DNA from: Deinococcus sp. | GTDB lineage: Bacteria; Deinococcota; Deinococci; Deinococcales; Deinococcaceae | Direction: 5' to 3' | Length of the DNA stretch: 8,073 bases | Assembly: GCA_030524065.1 (NCBI GenBank) | Contig: JAUNHF010000011.1 | Span: 6,007 to 14,079 of the forward strand | Shown: piece after piece, positions 1 through 5,261 of the stretch | Layout: the number at the start of each line of letters is the position of its first letter | Position numbering within the stretch: position 1 is the first letter of the stretch | Made by a program: the position numbers and the translations under genes | Notes under the pieces: generated by a model | What the model was told of the DNA's origin: nothing | Database searches by the model: none | What the model saw: the letters and a program-made list of their open reading frames with translations, nothing else

Positions 1-216
1 CTCGGCACCGGGGCCAAAAGGATAAAGCCGGGCACTGGCGATGGGCTTGCCCTGCGCCGCCGCCACCCACCGAGTGCCGCTTTGGGCCAGCAGGTCAGTG
101 GCCGTGAAAATCCACTGTTCCCGGCAGGCTGCCGTCTGCAACTGCGCGGCAGCGCTGGCGTCGGCTGGGACAAATGGGCGCAGCCGGATGTCTTGGGGGC
201 TGAGGTGGGTGGACAT
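1..216 (-). CDS. GNAT-family N-acetyltransferase, N-terminal part (runs off the left edge)
   Basis: An open frame of 72 codons starts at the ATG on 216-214 and is still open at base 1, so only the N-terminus is present. Residues 9-26 (DIRLRPFVPADASAAAQL) have the beta1-turn-alpha1 pattern that opens many GNAT acetyltransferases. Residues 49-65 (RWVAAAQGKPIASARLY) fit the following strand-turn-strand with a 'G.piA..rl' motif. The family moves an acetyl group from acetyl-CoA to an amine; the CoA-binding Q/R-x-x-G-x-G/A motif would lie outside the window, so substrate and activity cannot be judged. A GAGG lies only 2 nt before the ATG and no good promoter is seen; upstream in frame, a stop occurs at 277-279 and only a TTG (250-252) precedes the ATG. 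The gene is divergent from the helix-turn-helix gene at 494. The family call is fairly safe from the pattern; the specific function is unknown. Confidence 0.72.
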   Translation of the reverse strand, partial: MSTHLSPQDIRLRPFVPADASAAAQLQTAACREQWIFTATDLLAQSGTRWVAAAQGKPIASARLYPFGPGAE

Positions 217-336
217 GGCCTCAGGCTGCCGCCTACACCCCGGCCCCGGCAAGGCTGGACTGCCAGACCAAATGGCTTACGGAGGACACCTTGACCAAGT
301 CTTGAACTCCCTGTGACCCAAAGGTGACATATCTCA

Positions 337-345
337 TGGTAGATT
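337..345 (+). promoter_or_regulatory. Candidate extended -10 promoter for the small HTH gene
   Basis: TGG-TAGATT fits the extended -10 pattern TGn-TAnnnT. No good -35 is found at 16-18 bp; TTGAAC at 302-307 is too far upstream. Transcription would begin near 352, which coincides with the start of the first helix of the folded leader. Two GTGAC direct repeats, 11 bp apart (313-317 and 324-328), lie just upstream and might bind a regulator. This is a motif match only. Confidence 0.4.
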
Positions 346-351
346 CGCCGC

Positions 352-482
352 AAGTTGAAAGCTTACGGTCTGCACGCCCTGAAATCTCCGCCGCCCCAGT
401 TCTGGGAAGCCGGCCAGGGAAGCGGCGCTGACAACTTTGACTCTGACCCTGTGGGCTGCCTTACGGCGGCCTTCTTTGTTTT
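352..482 (+). promoter_or_regulatory. Candidate structured 5' leader / transcription attenuator of the HTH gene
   Basis: This stretch lies between the predicted start site (about 352) and the Shine-Dalgarno sequence (483-488) and has no convincing ORF. Pairings seen by eye are AAGTTG (352-357) with CAACTT (432-437), AGC (360-362) with GCT (427-429), GCCGC (390-394) with GCGGC (422-426), and a small CCCA/TGGG hairpin (395-398 with 403-406). CCCTG (377-381) can pair with CAGGG (415-419), which would cross the 390/422 helix as a pseudoknot. GCCGCC (390-395) can alternatively pair with GGCGGC (465-470), the 3' arm of the terminator-like hairpin, so two exclusive states can be drawn. I do not recognise any known riboswitch core. 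In GC-rich DNA such pairings also arise by chance, so this is a hypothesis. It could instead be a small RNA of about 130 nt. Confidence 0.35.
454..482 (+). terminator. Terminator-like hairpin in the leader of the HTH gene
   Basis: GGCTGCC (454-460), loop TTAC, and GGCGGCC (465-471) form a 7-bp stem with one G-U pair. The T-rich tail at 472-482 has 9 T in 11. The tail ends directly at the GGAGGT Shine-Dalgarno (483-488), so termination here would prevent expression of the gene at 494. The position before a gene, not after one, suggests an attenuator or the end of a small RNA. Confidence 0.5.
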
Positions 483-493
483 GGAGGTGCCTT

Positions 494-697
494 ATGACTC
501 TGGAAACCCAGTACAAGACCCTGCCCAAGCTGCTCAAGGTGAGCGAGGTGGCCGACTTTACCTGCACGCACGAGCGCACCGTGCGCCGCTGGATTCGTGA
601 CGGCCGCCTGCGCGCCGTAGAAGCTCCGCAGGGCGTCAGGATTCACCGCCGCGCCCTGTGGCGTTTCCTGGGTCTGGACCTGGAGCTGAGCGCCTAG
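494..697 (+). CDS. Small helix-turn-helix (excisionase/MerR-like) DNA-binding protein
   Basis: The product is 67 residues. The ATG at 494 is chosen because GGAGGT (483-488) lies 5 nt upstream; a TTG 57 nt further upstream in the same frame would add a non-family N-terminus read through the leader hairpin. Residues 14-36 carry a helix-turn-helix (LKVSEVADFT followed by RTVRRWIRDG), and residues 37-55 fit a wing (LRAVEAPQGVRIHRRAL). This is the pattern of the HTH_17/excisionase and BldC-like group of winged-helix proteins, which bind DNA as stand-alone domains. Ten basic residues in positions 28-57 support DNA binding. No integrase, phage or effector domain is nearby, so a host regulator is more likely than a phage excisionase. 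The target is unknown. Its unusual leader suggests tight control of its own expression. Confidence 0.82.
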   Translation: MTLETQYKTLPKLLKVSEVADFTCTHERTVRRWIRDGRLRAVEAPQGVRIHRRALWRFLGLDLELSA

Positions 698-706
698 GCA
701 CGCGCA

Positions 707-719
707 CCCGCTGGGCGGG
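707..719 (+). other. Short hairpin after the HTH gene, no T-tract
   Basis: CCCGC (707-711), loop TGG and GCGGG (715-719) form a 5-bp stem 10 bp after the stop codon. There is no T-run, so it is a poor intrinsic terminator. It could be a 3'-end processing structure or chance. Confidence 0.2.
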
Positions 720-757
720 CCTGCTGGGCGTGAACAGAGCCGGCATGGCTGGACGTT

Positions 758-790
758 CCACACGCTGGATGTGGTCCCAGCCCCTAAACT
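758..790 (+). promoter_or_regulatory. Leaderless promoter of kbl with an upstream dyad
   Basis: TAAACT (785-790) lies exactly 6 nt before the ATG at 797, and there is no Shine-Dalgarno sequence, so the mRNA should start at or next to the start codon. No TTGACA-like -35 is found at 16-18 bp. An inverted repeat CCACA-N7-TGTGG (758-774) sits where an activator or repressor could act; its role is unproven. Confidence 0.6.
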
Positions 791-796
791 GTCCCT

Positions 797-1984
797 ATGT
801 CTACCACCCTGTCCGAACGCCTGAGCCGTGAACTCGGGGGCCTGCGCGAATCTGGCCTGCTGATTTCCCCCAAAGTGCTGGAGACACCCAACCGGGCCCA
901 CACCCGCATTGATGGCCGAGACGTCCTGAATCTGGCCTCTAACAACTATCTGGGCTTTGCTGACCACCCAGCGCTCAAGGCCAAGGCCGAAGCGTACCTG
1001 CGCGAGTGGGGCGCCGGGGCCGGTGCGGTGCGCGGGATTGCCGGCACCCTGCGAATCCATGAGGAATTCGAGCAACAACTGGCTGAGTTCAAGCACACCG
1101 GCAGCGCACTGGTCCTGCACTCCGGCTTTGCCACCAACCAGGGGGTGCTGGGCGCCCTGCTGCAACCGGGCGACCTGGTCATCAGCGATGAACTGAACCA
1201 CGCCAGCATCATTGACGGACTGCGGCTGACCAAGGCCACCAAAAAAATCTATCAGCACGCCGACATCGCTGATCTGGAACGCGCCCTGCAGGAAAACGAT
1301 ACCGACGGCCTCAAGCTGGTGGTGACCGACGGCGTGTTCAGCATGGACGGCGACATTGCTCCGCTGGACCGCATCGTGGAAGTGGCCCGCCGTTACGGGG
1401 CCATTACCTACGTGGACGACGCCCACGGCTCCGGCGTACTGGGAGAGTCCGGGCGCGGCACCGTGCATCACTTCGGCTTCGAGCACGCCGACGACGTGAT
1501 TCAGGTGGGCACGCTAAGCAAGGCCTGGGGCGGGGTGGGCGGCTACGCGGCCGGTCACGCGGACCTGCGCCAGCTGCTGATCAACCGGGCGCGGCCTTAT
1601 CTGTTCTCTACCGCGCAGCCGCCCGCTGTGGTGGGTGCCCTTTCCGCCGCGCTGGAAGAAGTGCAGCGCGACCCCAGCCTGATGGAGCGCCTGTGGGACA
1701 ATGCCCGCTACTTCAAGGCCGGCATTGAGGCCCTGGGCTATGACCATATGGGCAGCCAGACCCCGATTACGCCGGTCGTGTTCGGAGAAGCGCCCGCCGC
1801 CTTTGAGGCCAGCCGCCGTTTGCTGGAACGCGGCATTTTTGCCACCGGCATTGGCTTTCCCACCGTCCCGATGGACAAGGCCCGTATCCGCAACATCGTG
1901 ACCGCCGAGCATACCCATGCCGACCTGGACCGGGCGCTGGAGGCATATGGCGCCGTGGGCCGGGAACTGGGCGTGATTTCTTGA
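797..1984 (+). CDS. kbl: Glycine C-acetyltransferase (2-amino-3-ketobutyrate CoA ligase) / alpha-oxoamine synthase
   Basis: The product is a 395-residue fold-type I PLP enzyme, close in length to E. coli Kbl (about 398). Kbl joins glycine and acetyl-CoA, or in reverse cleaves 2-amino-3-ketobutyrate from threonine breakdown, in the cytoplasm. Visible landmarks are LNLASNNYLGF (45-55), GAGAVRGIAGT (75-85), HSGFATNQG (108-116), the PLP-contacting YVDDAHGSG (205-213) and GTLSKAWGG (238-246), in which K242 should be the Schiff-base lysine. The C-terminal domain contains FPTVP (355-359) and RIRNIVTAEH (363-372). The same family includes BioF, ALA synthase and serine palmitoyltransferase, and a Thermus homologue has broad specificity, so substrate choice is not certain; no tdh or bio gene lies next to it. 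The start is set by the leaderless promoter signal, and the gene overlaps menG by 4 nt, which implies one operon. Confidence 0.9.
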   Translation: MSTTLSERLSRELGGLRESGLLISPKVLETPNRAHTRIDGRDVLNLASNNYLGFADHPALKAKAEAYLREWGAGAGAVRGIAGTLRIHEEFEQQLAEFKHTGSALVLHSGFATNQGVLGALLQPGDLVISDELNHASIIDGLRLTKATKKIYQHADIADLERALQENDTDGLKLVVTDGVFSMDGDIAPLDRIVEVARRYGAITYVDDAHGSGVLGESGRGTVHHFGFEHADDVIQVGTLSKAWGGVGGYAAGHADLRQLLINRARPYLFSTAQPPAVVGALSAALEEVQRDPSLMERLWDNARYFKAGIEALGYDHMGSQTPITPVVFGEAPAAFEASRRLLERGIFATGIGFPTVPMDKARIRNIVTAEHTHADLDRALEAYGAVGRELGVIS

Positions 1985-2712
1985 GCGCTGACCCCCACCG
2001 CAAACCCGCCGTGGGTGACGGCCAGGACAAGGGCGCCGATGTGCAGGCCATGTTCGCGGCCATCGCGCCGCGCTACGACCTGCTCAACCGGGTGCTTAGC
2101 CTGGGCGTAGACCAGACCTGGCGGCACGCGGGTGCCCGTGAAGCCCTCGCCAAAGCGCCCCGGCGCGTGCTGGACATTGCCACCGGCACCGGTGACTTTG
2201 CACTGATGCTCAAGCGGCGCGCTCCCTACGCCAAAGTGACCGGCAGCGACTTTGTGCCGCAGATGCTGGAAATCGCTCAGGCCAAAGGCCGGCAGGCGGG
2301 GCTGAACGTGACCTGGGAAGAGGGCGACGCCCTGAGCCTGCCCTACCCGGACGCCAGCTTCGACGCTGTCACCTGCACCTTCGGCTTTCGCAATTTCAGC
2401 GACTACCGGCGCGGCTTGGCCGAGATGCACCGCGTGCTGGCGCCGGGTGGCCGGCTGGTCATTCTGGAATTTCCGCCGCCCGCCGACAACCTGTTCGGGC
2501 GAGCGTACCGGCTGTACTTTCAGCAGGTGCTGCCCCGCATCGGCGCGCTGGTGAGCGGAGACGGCAGCGCCTACACCTACCTGCCCGAAAGCGTGCTGGC
2601 CTTTCCTGCACCTGGGCAGCTGCTCATCATGATGCGTGAAGCTGGCCTGAGCGCCCGCTACCGGCCACTGAGTGGCGGCATTGCGGGGATGTGGGTGGCG
2701 GACAAGCGCTAA
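1981..2712 (+). CDS. menG: Demethylmenaquinone methyltransferase
   Basis: The product is a 243-residue class I SAM-dependent methyltransferase of the UbiE/MenG family, which methylates demethylmenaquinone to menaquinone at the membrane. Landmarks are QDKGADVQAMF (15-25), IAPRYDLLNRVLSLG (28-42), the SAM-binding VLDIATGTGDFA (63-74), the acidic GSD (88-90), GDALSLPYPDASFDAVT (115-131), the family signature FGFRNFSD (134-141), GGRLVILEF (157-165) and Y.YLPESV (198-205). MenG rather than UbiE function is inferred because Deinococcus-type bacteria use menaquinone. The start is the TTG at 1981, overlapping the kbl stop as TTGA; this keeps the conserved residues before position 20 and suggests translational coupling, since no clear Shine-Dalgarno is seen. 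A GTG at 2011 is the main alternative start. The symbol ubiE is used in many annotations. Confidence 0.93.
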   Translation: MSADPHRKPAVGDGQDKGADVQAMFAAIAPRYDLLNRVLSLGVDQTWRHAGAREALAKAPRRVLDIATGTGDFALMLKRRAPYAKVTGSDFVPQMLEIAQAKGRQAGLNVTWEEGDALSLPYPDASFDAVTCTFGFRNFSDYRRGLAEMHRVLAPGGRLVILEFPPPADNLFGRAYRLYFQQVLPRIGALVSGDGSAYTYLPESVLAFPAPGQLLIMMREAGLSARYRPLSGGIAGMWVADKR

Positions 2713-2728
2713 TGGCCTATGAAGGCCA
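2713..2728 (+). terminator. Weak hairpin after menG
   Basis: TGGCCT (2713-2718), loop ATGA and AGGCCA (2723-2728) form a perfect 6-bp stem starting right after the menG stop codon. The downstream sequence is T-rich only after about 14 nt, so termination would be weak; it may mark the mRNA 3' end. Confidence 0.3.
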
Positions 2729-2735
2729 CGGCTCT

Positions 2736-2769
2736 TACAGACTTTTGTACTTTTGTACAGATTTCTGTA
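2736..2769 (+). promoter_or_regulatory. Paired operator-like dyads (TACA-N6-TGTA) over the serine hydrolase promoter
   Basis: Two 14-bp sites, TACAGACTTTTGTA (2736-2749) and TACAGATTTCTGTA (2756-2769), match at 12 of 14 positions and start 20 bp apart, about two helical turns. The second has perfect 5-bp arms (TACAG/CTGTA). A third symmetric element, TGTAC-TTTT-GTACA (2746-2759), bridges them. The sites cover the spacer and reach the first two bases of the -10 box, so a bound protein should block transcription. TACA/TGTA half-sites are used by BlaI/MecI/CopY-type repressors, although those usually have a shorter centre. The regulator is unknown. Confidence 0.55.
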
Positions 2770-2773
2770 GGAT
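2745..2773 (+). promoter_or_regulatory. Leaderless promoter of the serine hydrolase gene
   Basis: A TTGTAC -35-like box (2745-2750), a 17-bp spacer and a TAGGAT -10 (2768-2773) lie 6 nt before the ATG at 2780. The mRNA would begin at about the start codon. The AGGATGG just before the ATG also resembles a Shine-Dalgarno sequence but would not be transcribed from this promoter. Confidence 0.5.
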
Positions 2774-2779
2774 GGGTTC

Positions 2780-3967
2780 ATGCTGAAACCTTTGCTGTCT
2801 GTCTTTGTGTTGGCGCTGGCTGTGGCTGCGTCGGCTGCCGCCCAGTCCGGTCCTGCTGCTTCTGCTTCCACCCCGGCCCAGGCCGCAAAGGCCGAAGCCG
2901 ACACGCTCTCGCTGCTGCTGAACCTGCTGCGTGAAAGGCCGCAGGATGTGGCGCTGAGTGTGTATCCGGTCACGCCGGGTCAGCCGCTGCCTGCCCCACT
3001 GCTGACCCACAACGCCGCCCAGCCGATGCCACTGGCGAGTTCGGTCAAGATCGTGGTGCTGGCGGCCTACGCGCAGGCGGTGGCGGCCGGCGAGCTGAAC
3101 CCGCAGCAGCCGGTCACGCTGGCCGAGTGGGAAAGTTTTTATGTCTTGCAAGACGGCGGCGCGCACGCAGCGGCTCTCAAAAGCCTGAACATTTCCGCCG
3201 ATGCCTTTGGGCGGGCCAAGGACAGTGAGCAGGCCGTACCGCTGGATACTCTGGCCCGCGTCATGATTCAGTTCAGCGACAATGCCGCCACCGACGTTCT
3301 CCTGACCCGGCTGGGCCGTGGGCGGGTGGACGCGGCGGTGCAGCGCCTGGGCCTGAGCGGACAGCAATCGGTGGCTCCGGTGTCCGGCGTGTTTGCGGCC
3401 TGGAACGCCCCGAGTGCTGCCGAACTCCTCACGCTGTCCCCGCAGCAGCGGGCCGACCGCTTCTGGCATGAGGCCGCGCAGGTGGCGGCCTGGCCGAGCC
3501 GCCGTCAGCCAGCACGCCTCATCTTCACGGCGCTCAGGCAGGACGCGGCGCTGGGCCGGCAGCTGCAAAATTCTACTTTTCTGGCCGGCACCACCGCCGA
3601 CTACGCCCGGCTGATGGCCGGCGTGCTGGGCGCGGAGACCGGACAATTCTCTGCGGAAGAGCAGGCAGTGATGCGCCGGCACCTGGGCTGGCTGGCCGAA
3701 GTGAGTCCCGAAAATGCCGCCGTGTACAGCGCCATCTATCTCAAGGGGGGCAGTCTGGACCAGGGCGTGCTCACCCAGAACTACGCCCTGACACCCTCGC
3801 AGGGTCCCAATGCTGGGCAGAGCATGGCGGTCAGCCTGTTCCTACGCAACCTGCCCTCCGAACAGGCGGCGCCGCTTCAGGCAGCGCTGAATGAATTGAT
3901 GCTGCGCCTCGCCTACGACCCGGCGGCGCAGGCGGCGGTGCAGGCAGCGCTAAAGCCACTGCCTTGA
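2780..3967 (+). CDS. Secreted class A beta-lactamase-like serine hydrolase
   Basis: The product has 395 residues. A Sec signal peptide is clear (LKPL, hydrophobic 5-19, likely cleavage after AAA at 19-21), followed by an Ala/Ser/Pro-rich linker to about residue 40. The active-site elements of the penicillin-recognising serine family are visible: SSVK (87-90, giving the S-x-x-K nucleophile and base), SDN (166-168) and KGGS (322-325, in place of KTG). NSTFLAGTTADYARLM (264-279) fits the segment before the last active-site strand. Spacing is longer than in class A enzymes: 79 residues from the nucleophile to SDN against about 60, and 156 from SDN to KGG against about 104. No Glu is seen where the omega-loop Glu166 should be (near 202), so efficient lactam hydrolysis is doubtful; a peptidoglycan-directed or other envelope hydrolase is equally possible. 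It stands alone, with its own promoter and operator-like dyads. Confidence 0.82.
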   Translation: MLKPLLSVFVLALAVAASAAAQSGPAASASTPAQAAKAEADTLSLLLNLLRERPQDVALSVYPVTPGQPLPAPLLTHNAAQPMPLASSVKIVVLAAYAQAVAAGELNPQQPVTLAEWESFYVLQDGGAHAAALKSLNISADAFGRAKDSEQAVPLDTLARVMIQFSDNAATDVLLTRLGRGRVDAAVQRLGLSGQQSVAPVSGVFAAWNAPSAAELLTLSPQQRADRFWHEAAQVAAWPSRRQPARLIFTALRQDAALGRQLQNSTFLAGTTADYARLMAGVLGAETGQFSAEEQAVMRRHLGWLAEVSPENAAVYSAIYLKGGSLDQGVLTQNYALTPSQGPNAGQSMAVSLFLRNLPSEQAAPLQAALNELMLRLAYDPAAQAAVQAALKPLP

Positions 3968-3972
3968 CAGCC

Positions 3973-3997
3973 CCACCTTGCGCTGGTGGTCTAGACT
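3973..3997 (+). promoter_or_regulatory. Leaderless promoter of the ArsR-type gene with an internal dyad
   Basis: TAGACT (3992-3997) lies exactly 6 nt before the ATG at 4004. The inverted repeat CCACC-N7-GGTGG (3973-3989) sits immediately upstream of the -10 box and is a candidate operator for autoregulation by the winged-helix protein. TTGACA at 3964-3969 is a perfect -35 hexamer, but its 22-bp spacing is too long to be convincing. Confidence 0.5.
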
Positions 3998-4003
3998 TGG
4001 CGG

Positions 4004-4567
4004 ATGAGTGATGACGGCCTCCCGCTGGAGCGGCTGACCCGCCTGGAAGCGCGGCTGGCGGCGTTGGAGCGGCAGATGGAAGCCTTCCAGACGTCCCAAC
4101 TCACGGCCGGCCCACGGCCCAGCCCCTCCGAAGACCGCGCCTGGGCGCTGCTCACCCTGCAAGAACAGTTGCCCGGCGGCGCGGTGCTGTTTGCCGGGCA
4201 CGCTCAGCTGGGCGCAGGCGGCGACTGGGTCTGGCAGGAAACCCACCCGGTCTCTGCCCTGCTGGACCGGGACTGGTCGGCGGTGTCTGCGTCCCTGGCG
4301 GCGCTGGGGCACCCGCTGCGGCTCGCGCTGTTGCGGGCGGCACTGGAAGGACCGCAGCCTGCGTCGGTGCTGGGCGAGCAGGTGGGCCTCAGCGGTGGGC
4401 AGCTGTACCACCACCTACGCGAATTGCAGGCGGCAGGCTGGCTTCAGGCCCAGGCGCGGGGGCCTTACCGCGTGCCGGGTGAGCGCGTTGTTCCCCTGCT
4501 GACTGTACTGGCCGCCTGTGGGGTGCGTGAAGCTCCCCCCTCACCAGAGCCCAGCCCACCGGTTTAG
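4004..4567 (+). CDS. ArsR-type winged helix-turn-helix transcriptional regulator
   Basis: The product has 187 residues. Residues 6-28 form a short leucine-heptad coiled coil (LPLERLTRLEARLAALERQ). A central part (58-92) includes GGAVLFAGHAQL and WVWQETHPVSALLDRDW. A winged helix-turn-helix occupies about 94-160: ALGHPLRLALLRAAL is helix 1-2, and SGGQLYHHLRELQAAGWL holds the recognition helix and the turn to the wing. This layout, with the phrase GQLYHHLREL, resembles ArsR-like regulators common in GC-rich bacteria that lack the metal-binding Cys pair of ArsR/SmtB; the only Cys here is at 172, so metal sensing is unlikely. The tail after residue 175 is Pro-rich and probably disordered. Thirty-six bp separate it from the serine hydrolase gene, but it has its own leaderless promoter. 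Its ligand and targets, possibly including its neighbour, are unknown. Confidence 0.82.
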   Translation: MSDDGLPLERLTRLEARLAALERQMEAFQTSQLTAGPRPSPSEDRAWALLTLQEQLPGGAVLFAGHAQLGAGGDWVWQETHPVSALLDRDWSAVSASLAALGHPLRLALLRAALEGPQPASVLGEQVGLSGGQLYHHLRELQAAGWLQAQARGPYRVPGERVVPLLTVLAACGVREAPPSPEPSPPV

Positions 4568-4572
4568 ACCCC

Positions 4573-4598
4573 AAAAAAAACTCCCCCGGCTGGGGGAG
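4573..4598 (-). terminator. Intrinsic terminator of rpmF
   Basis: On the minus strand, CTCCCCC (4598-4592), loop AGCC and GGGGGAG (4587-4581) form a perfect 7-bp stem followed by eight T (4580-4573). It lies 20 bp past the rpmF stop codon. On the plus strand the tail is CTTGGCG, so it should not efficiently stop transcription of the convergent ArsR-type gene. Confidence 0.92.
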
Positions 4599-4617
4599 CT
4601 TGGCGTGCAGGGCGTGC

Positions 4618-4800
4618 TTAGACGCTGAGCACCTGGCGGCCGTTGTAGTAGCCGCAGCTGGGGCACACGTGGTGGCTCAGCTTCTTGGCGTGGCACTGGG
4701 GGCACTCGCCCAGGGCGGGCATGCTCAGGGCGTGGTGGCTGCGGCGCATGTCGCGCTTGCTCTTGCTGGTCTTTTTCTTGGGAACGGGCTTCTTGGACAT
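4618..4800 (-). CDS. rpmF: Large ribosomal subunit protein bL32
   Basis: The product has 60 residues and matches the bacterial L32 length and layout: [20 protein letters not shown] is the basic rRNA-binding tail, and the globular part carries a zinc ribbon with CPQC (33-36) and CPSC (46-49), then GYYNGRQVL (50-58). All four zinc ligands are present, so this is the zinc-containing (C+) form. It acts as part of the 50S subunit. AAGGAG (4813-4808) lies 7 nt before the ATG at 4800-4798, a strong Shine-Dalgarno. The DUF177 (yceD) gene that often precedes rpmF is not present upstream. It is a single-gene unit, convergent with the ArsR-type gene and divergent from yidC. Confidence 0.97.
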   Translation of the reverse strand: MSKKPVPKKKTSKSKRDMRRSHHALSMPALGECPQCHAKKLSHHVCPSCGYYNGRQVLSV

Positions 4801-4978
4801 AAGTCAACTCCTTGTGGCTGGGGATCAGGGGGGCCGGTGTTCCCCCTGCCGCGAGCCTCTGCCGCCGGGCGGTGCGGCGTGCAGCGCTCTTTGTGGTCTT
4901 GCCGGGGGGCCTCGGGCGGGCGCCCGGACCTTTCTCGCACATCTCCTGAATGGCTTCAGGCGCAAGAGAACAGCAGGC

Positions 4979-4987
4979 AGTGTAGCA
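4979..4987 (-). promoter_or_regulatory. Candidate extended -10 promoter of rpmF
   Basis: The minus strand reads TGC-TACACT (4987-4979), which fits the extended -10 pattern TGn-TAnnnT. No good -35 lies at 16-18 bp. The leader would be about 170 nt and GC-rich, long enough for structured autoregulation, but no specific structure is claimed. Confidence 0.4.
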
Positions 4988-5242
4988 CAGCTGCGCCTCA
5001 GCTTGTACTCTGCTCCGAACCGGCGCCTCTCCCTACTTTGGTAAGCTGGGCGGATGTTTTGTCCTGCCGCTGCCCCGTACACTGGGAAGCGGTGCGCCCA
5101 TAGGCCAGCGGGCTTTGGCCGCGCAAAGCGGGCGCCTGGACACCCACCCCACCCAGCGGGCGTCAGGCTGCGGGAACCGGCAGTGTCTGCGCCGCGTAAA
5201 GGGATGCAGAACTTGGCTCTACACAGTCACAAATCCATATCC

Positions 5243-5261
5243 GGAGGGCCCAGAGGCCTCC
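5243..5261 (+). other. Hairpin in the yidC leader
   Basis: GGAGG-(G)-CC pairs with GG-CCTCC around a CAGA tetraloop, giving 7 bp with one bulged G. It lies 43 nt before the yidC start. A weak promoter-like pair, TTGGCT (5213-5218) with CATATC (5236-5241) at 17 bp, overlaps it. The role is unknown and could be chance. Confidence 0.3.

Noticed and set aside
461..1486. 341-codon open frame on the minus strand
   Set aside because: It lies antisense to kbl and the HTH gene, whose families are clear, and its His/Gln/Val-rich translation has no recognisable motif. Long antisense frames are expected in GC-rich DNA.
1738..2973. 411-codon open frame on the minus strand
   Set aside because: It runs antisense through kbl, menG and the start of the serine hydrolase gene, and crosses their promoters. 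It has no family pattern.
2735..3682. 315-codon open frame on the minus strand
   Set aside because: It is antisense to the serine hydrolase, and its composition is low-complexity Arg/Gln/Gly. It is a shadow frame.
3964..3969. Perfect TTGACA -35 box before the ArsR-type gene
   Set aside because: The spacing to the TAGACT -10 is 22 bp, beyond the usual 16-19, and the hexamer overlaps the stop codon of the preceding gene.
4600..5103. 167-codon open frame on the plus strand
   Set aside because: It reads through rpmF and its terminator in antisense; L32 is unmistakable. The rest is Ala/Gly/Leu-rich with no motif.
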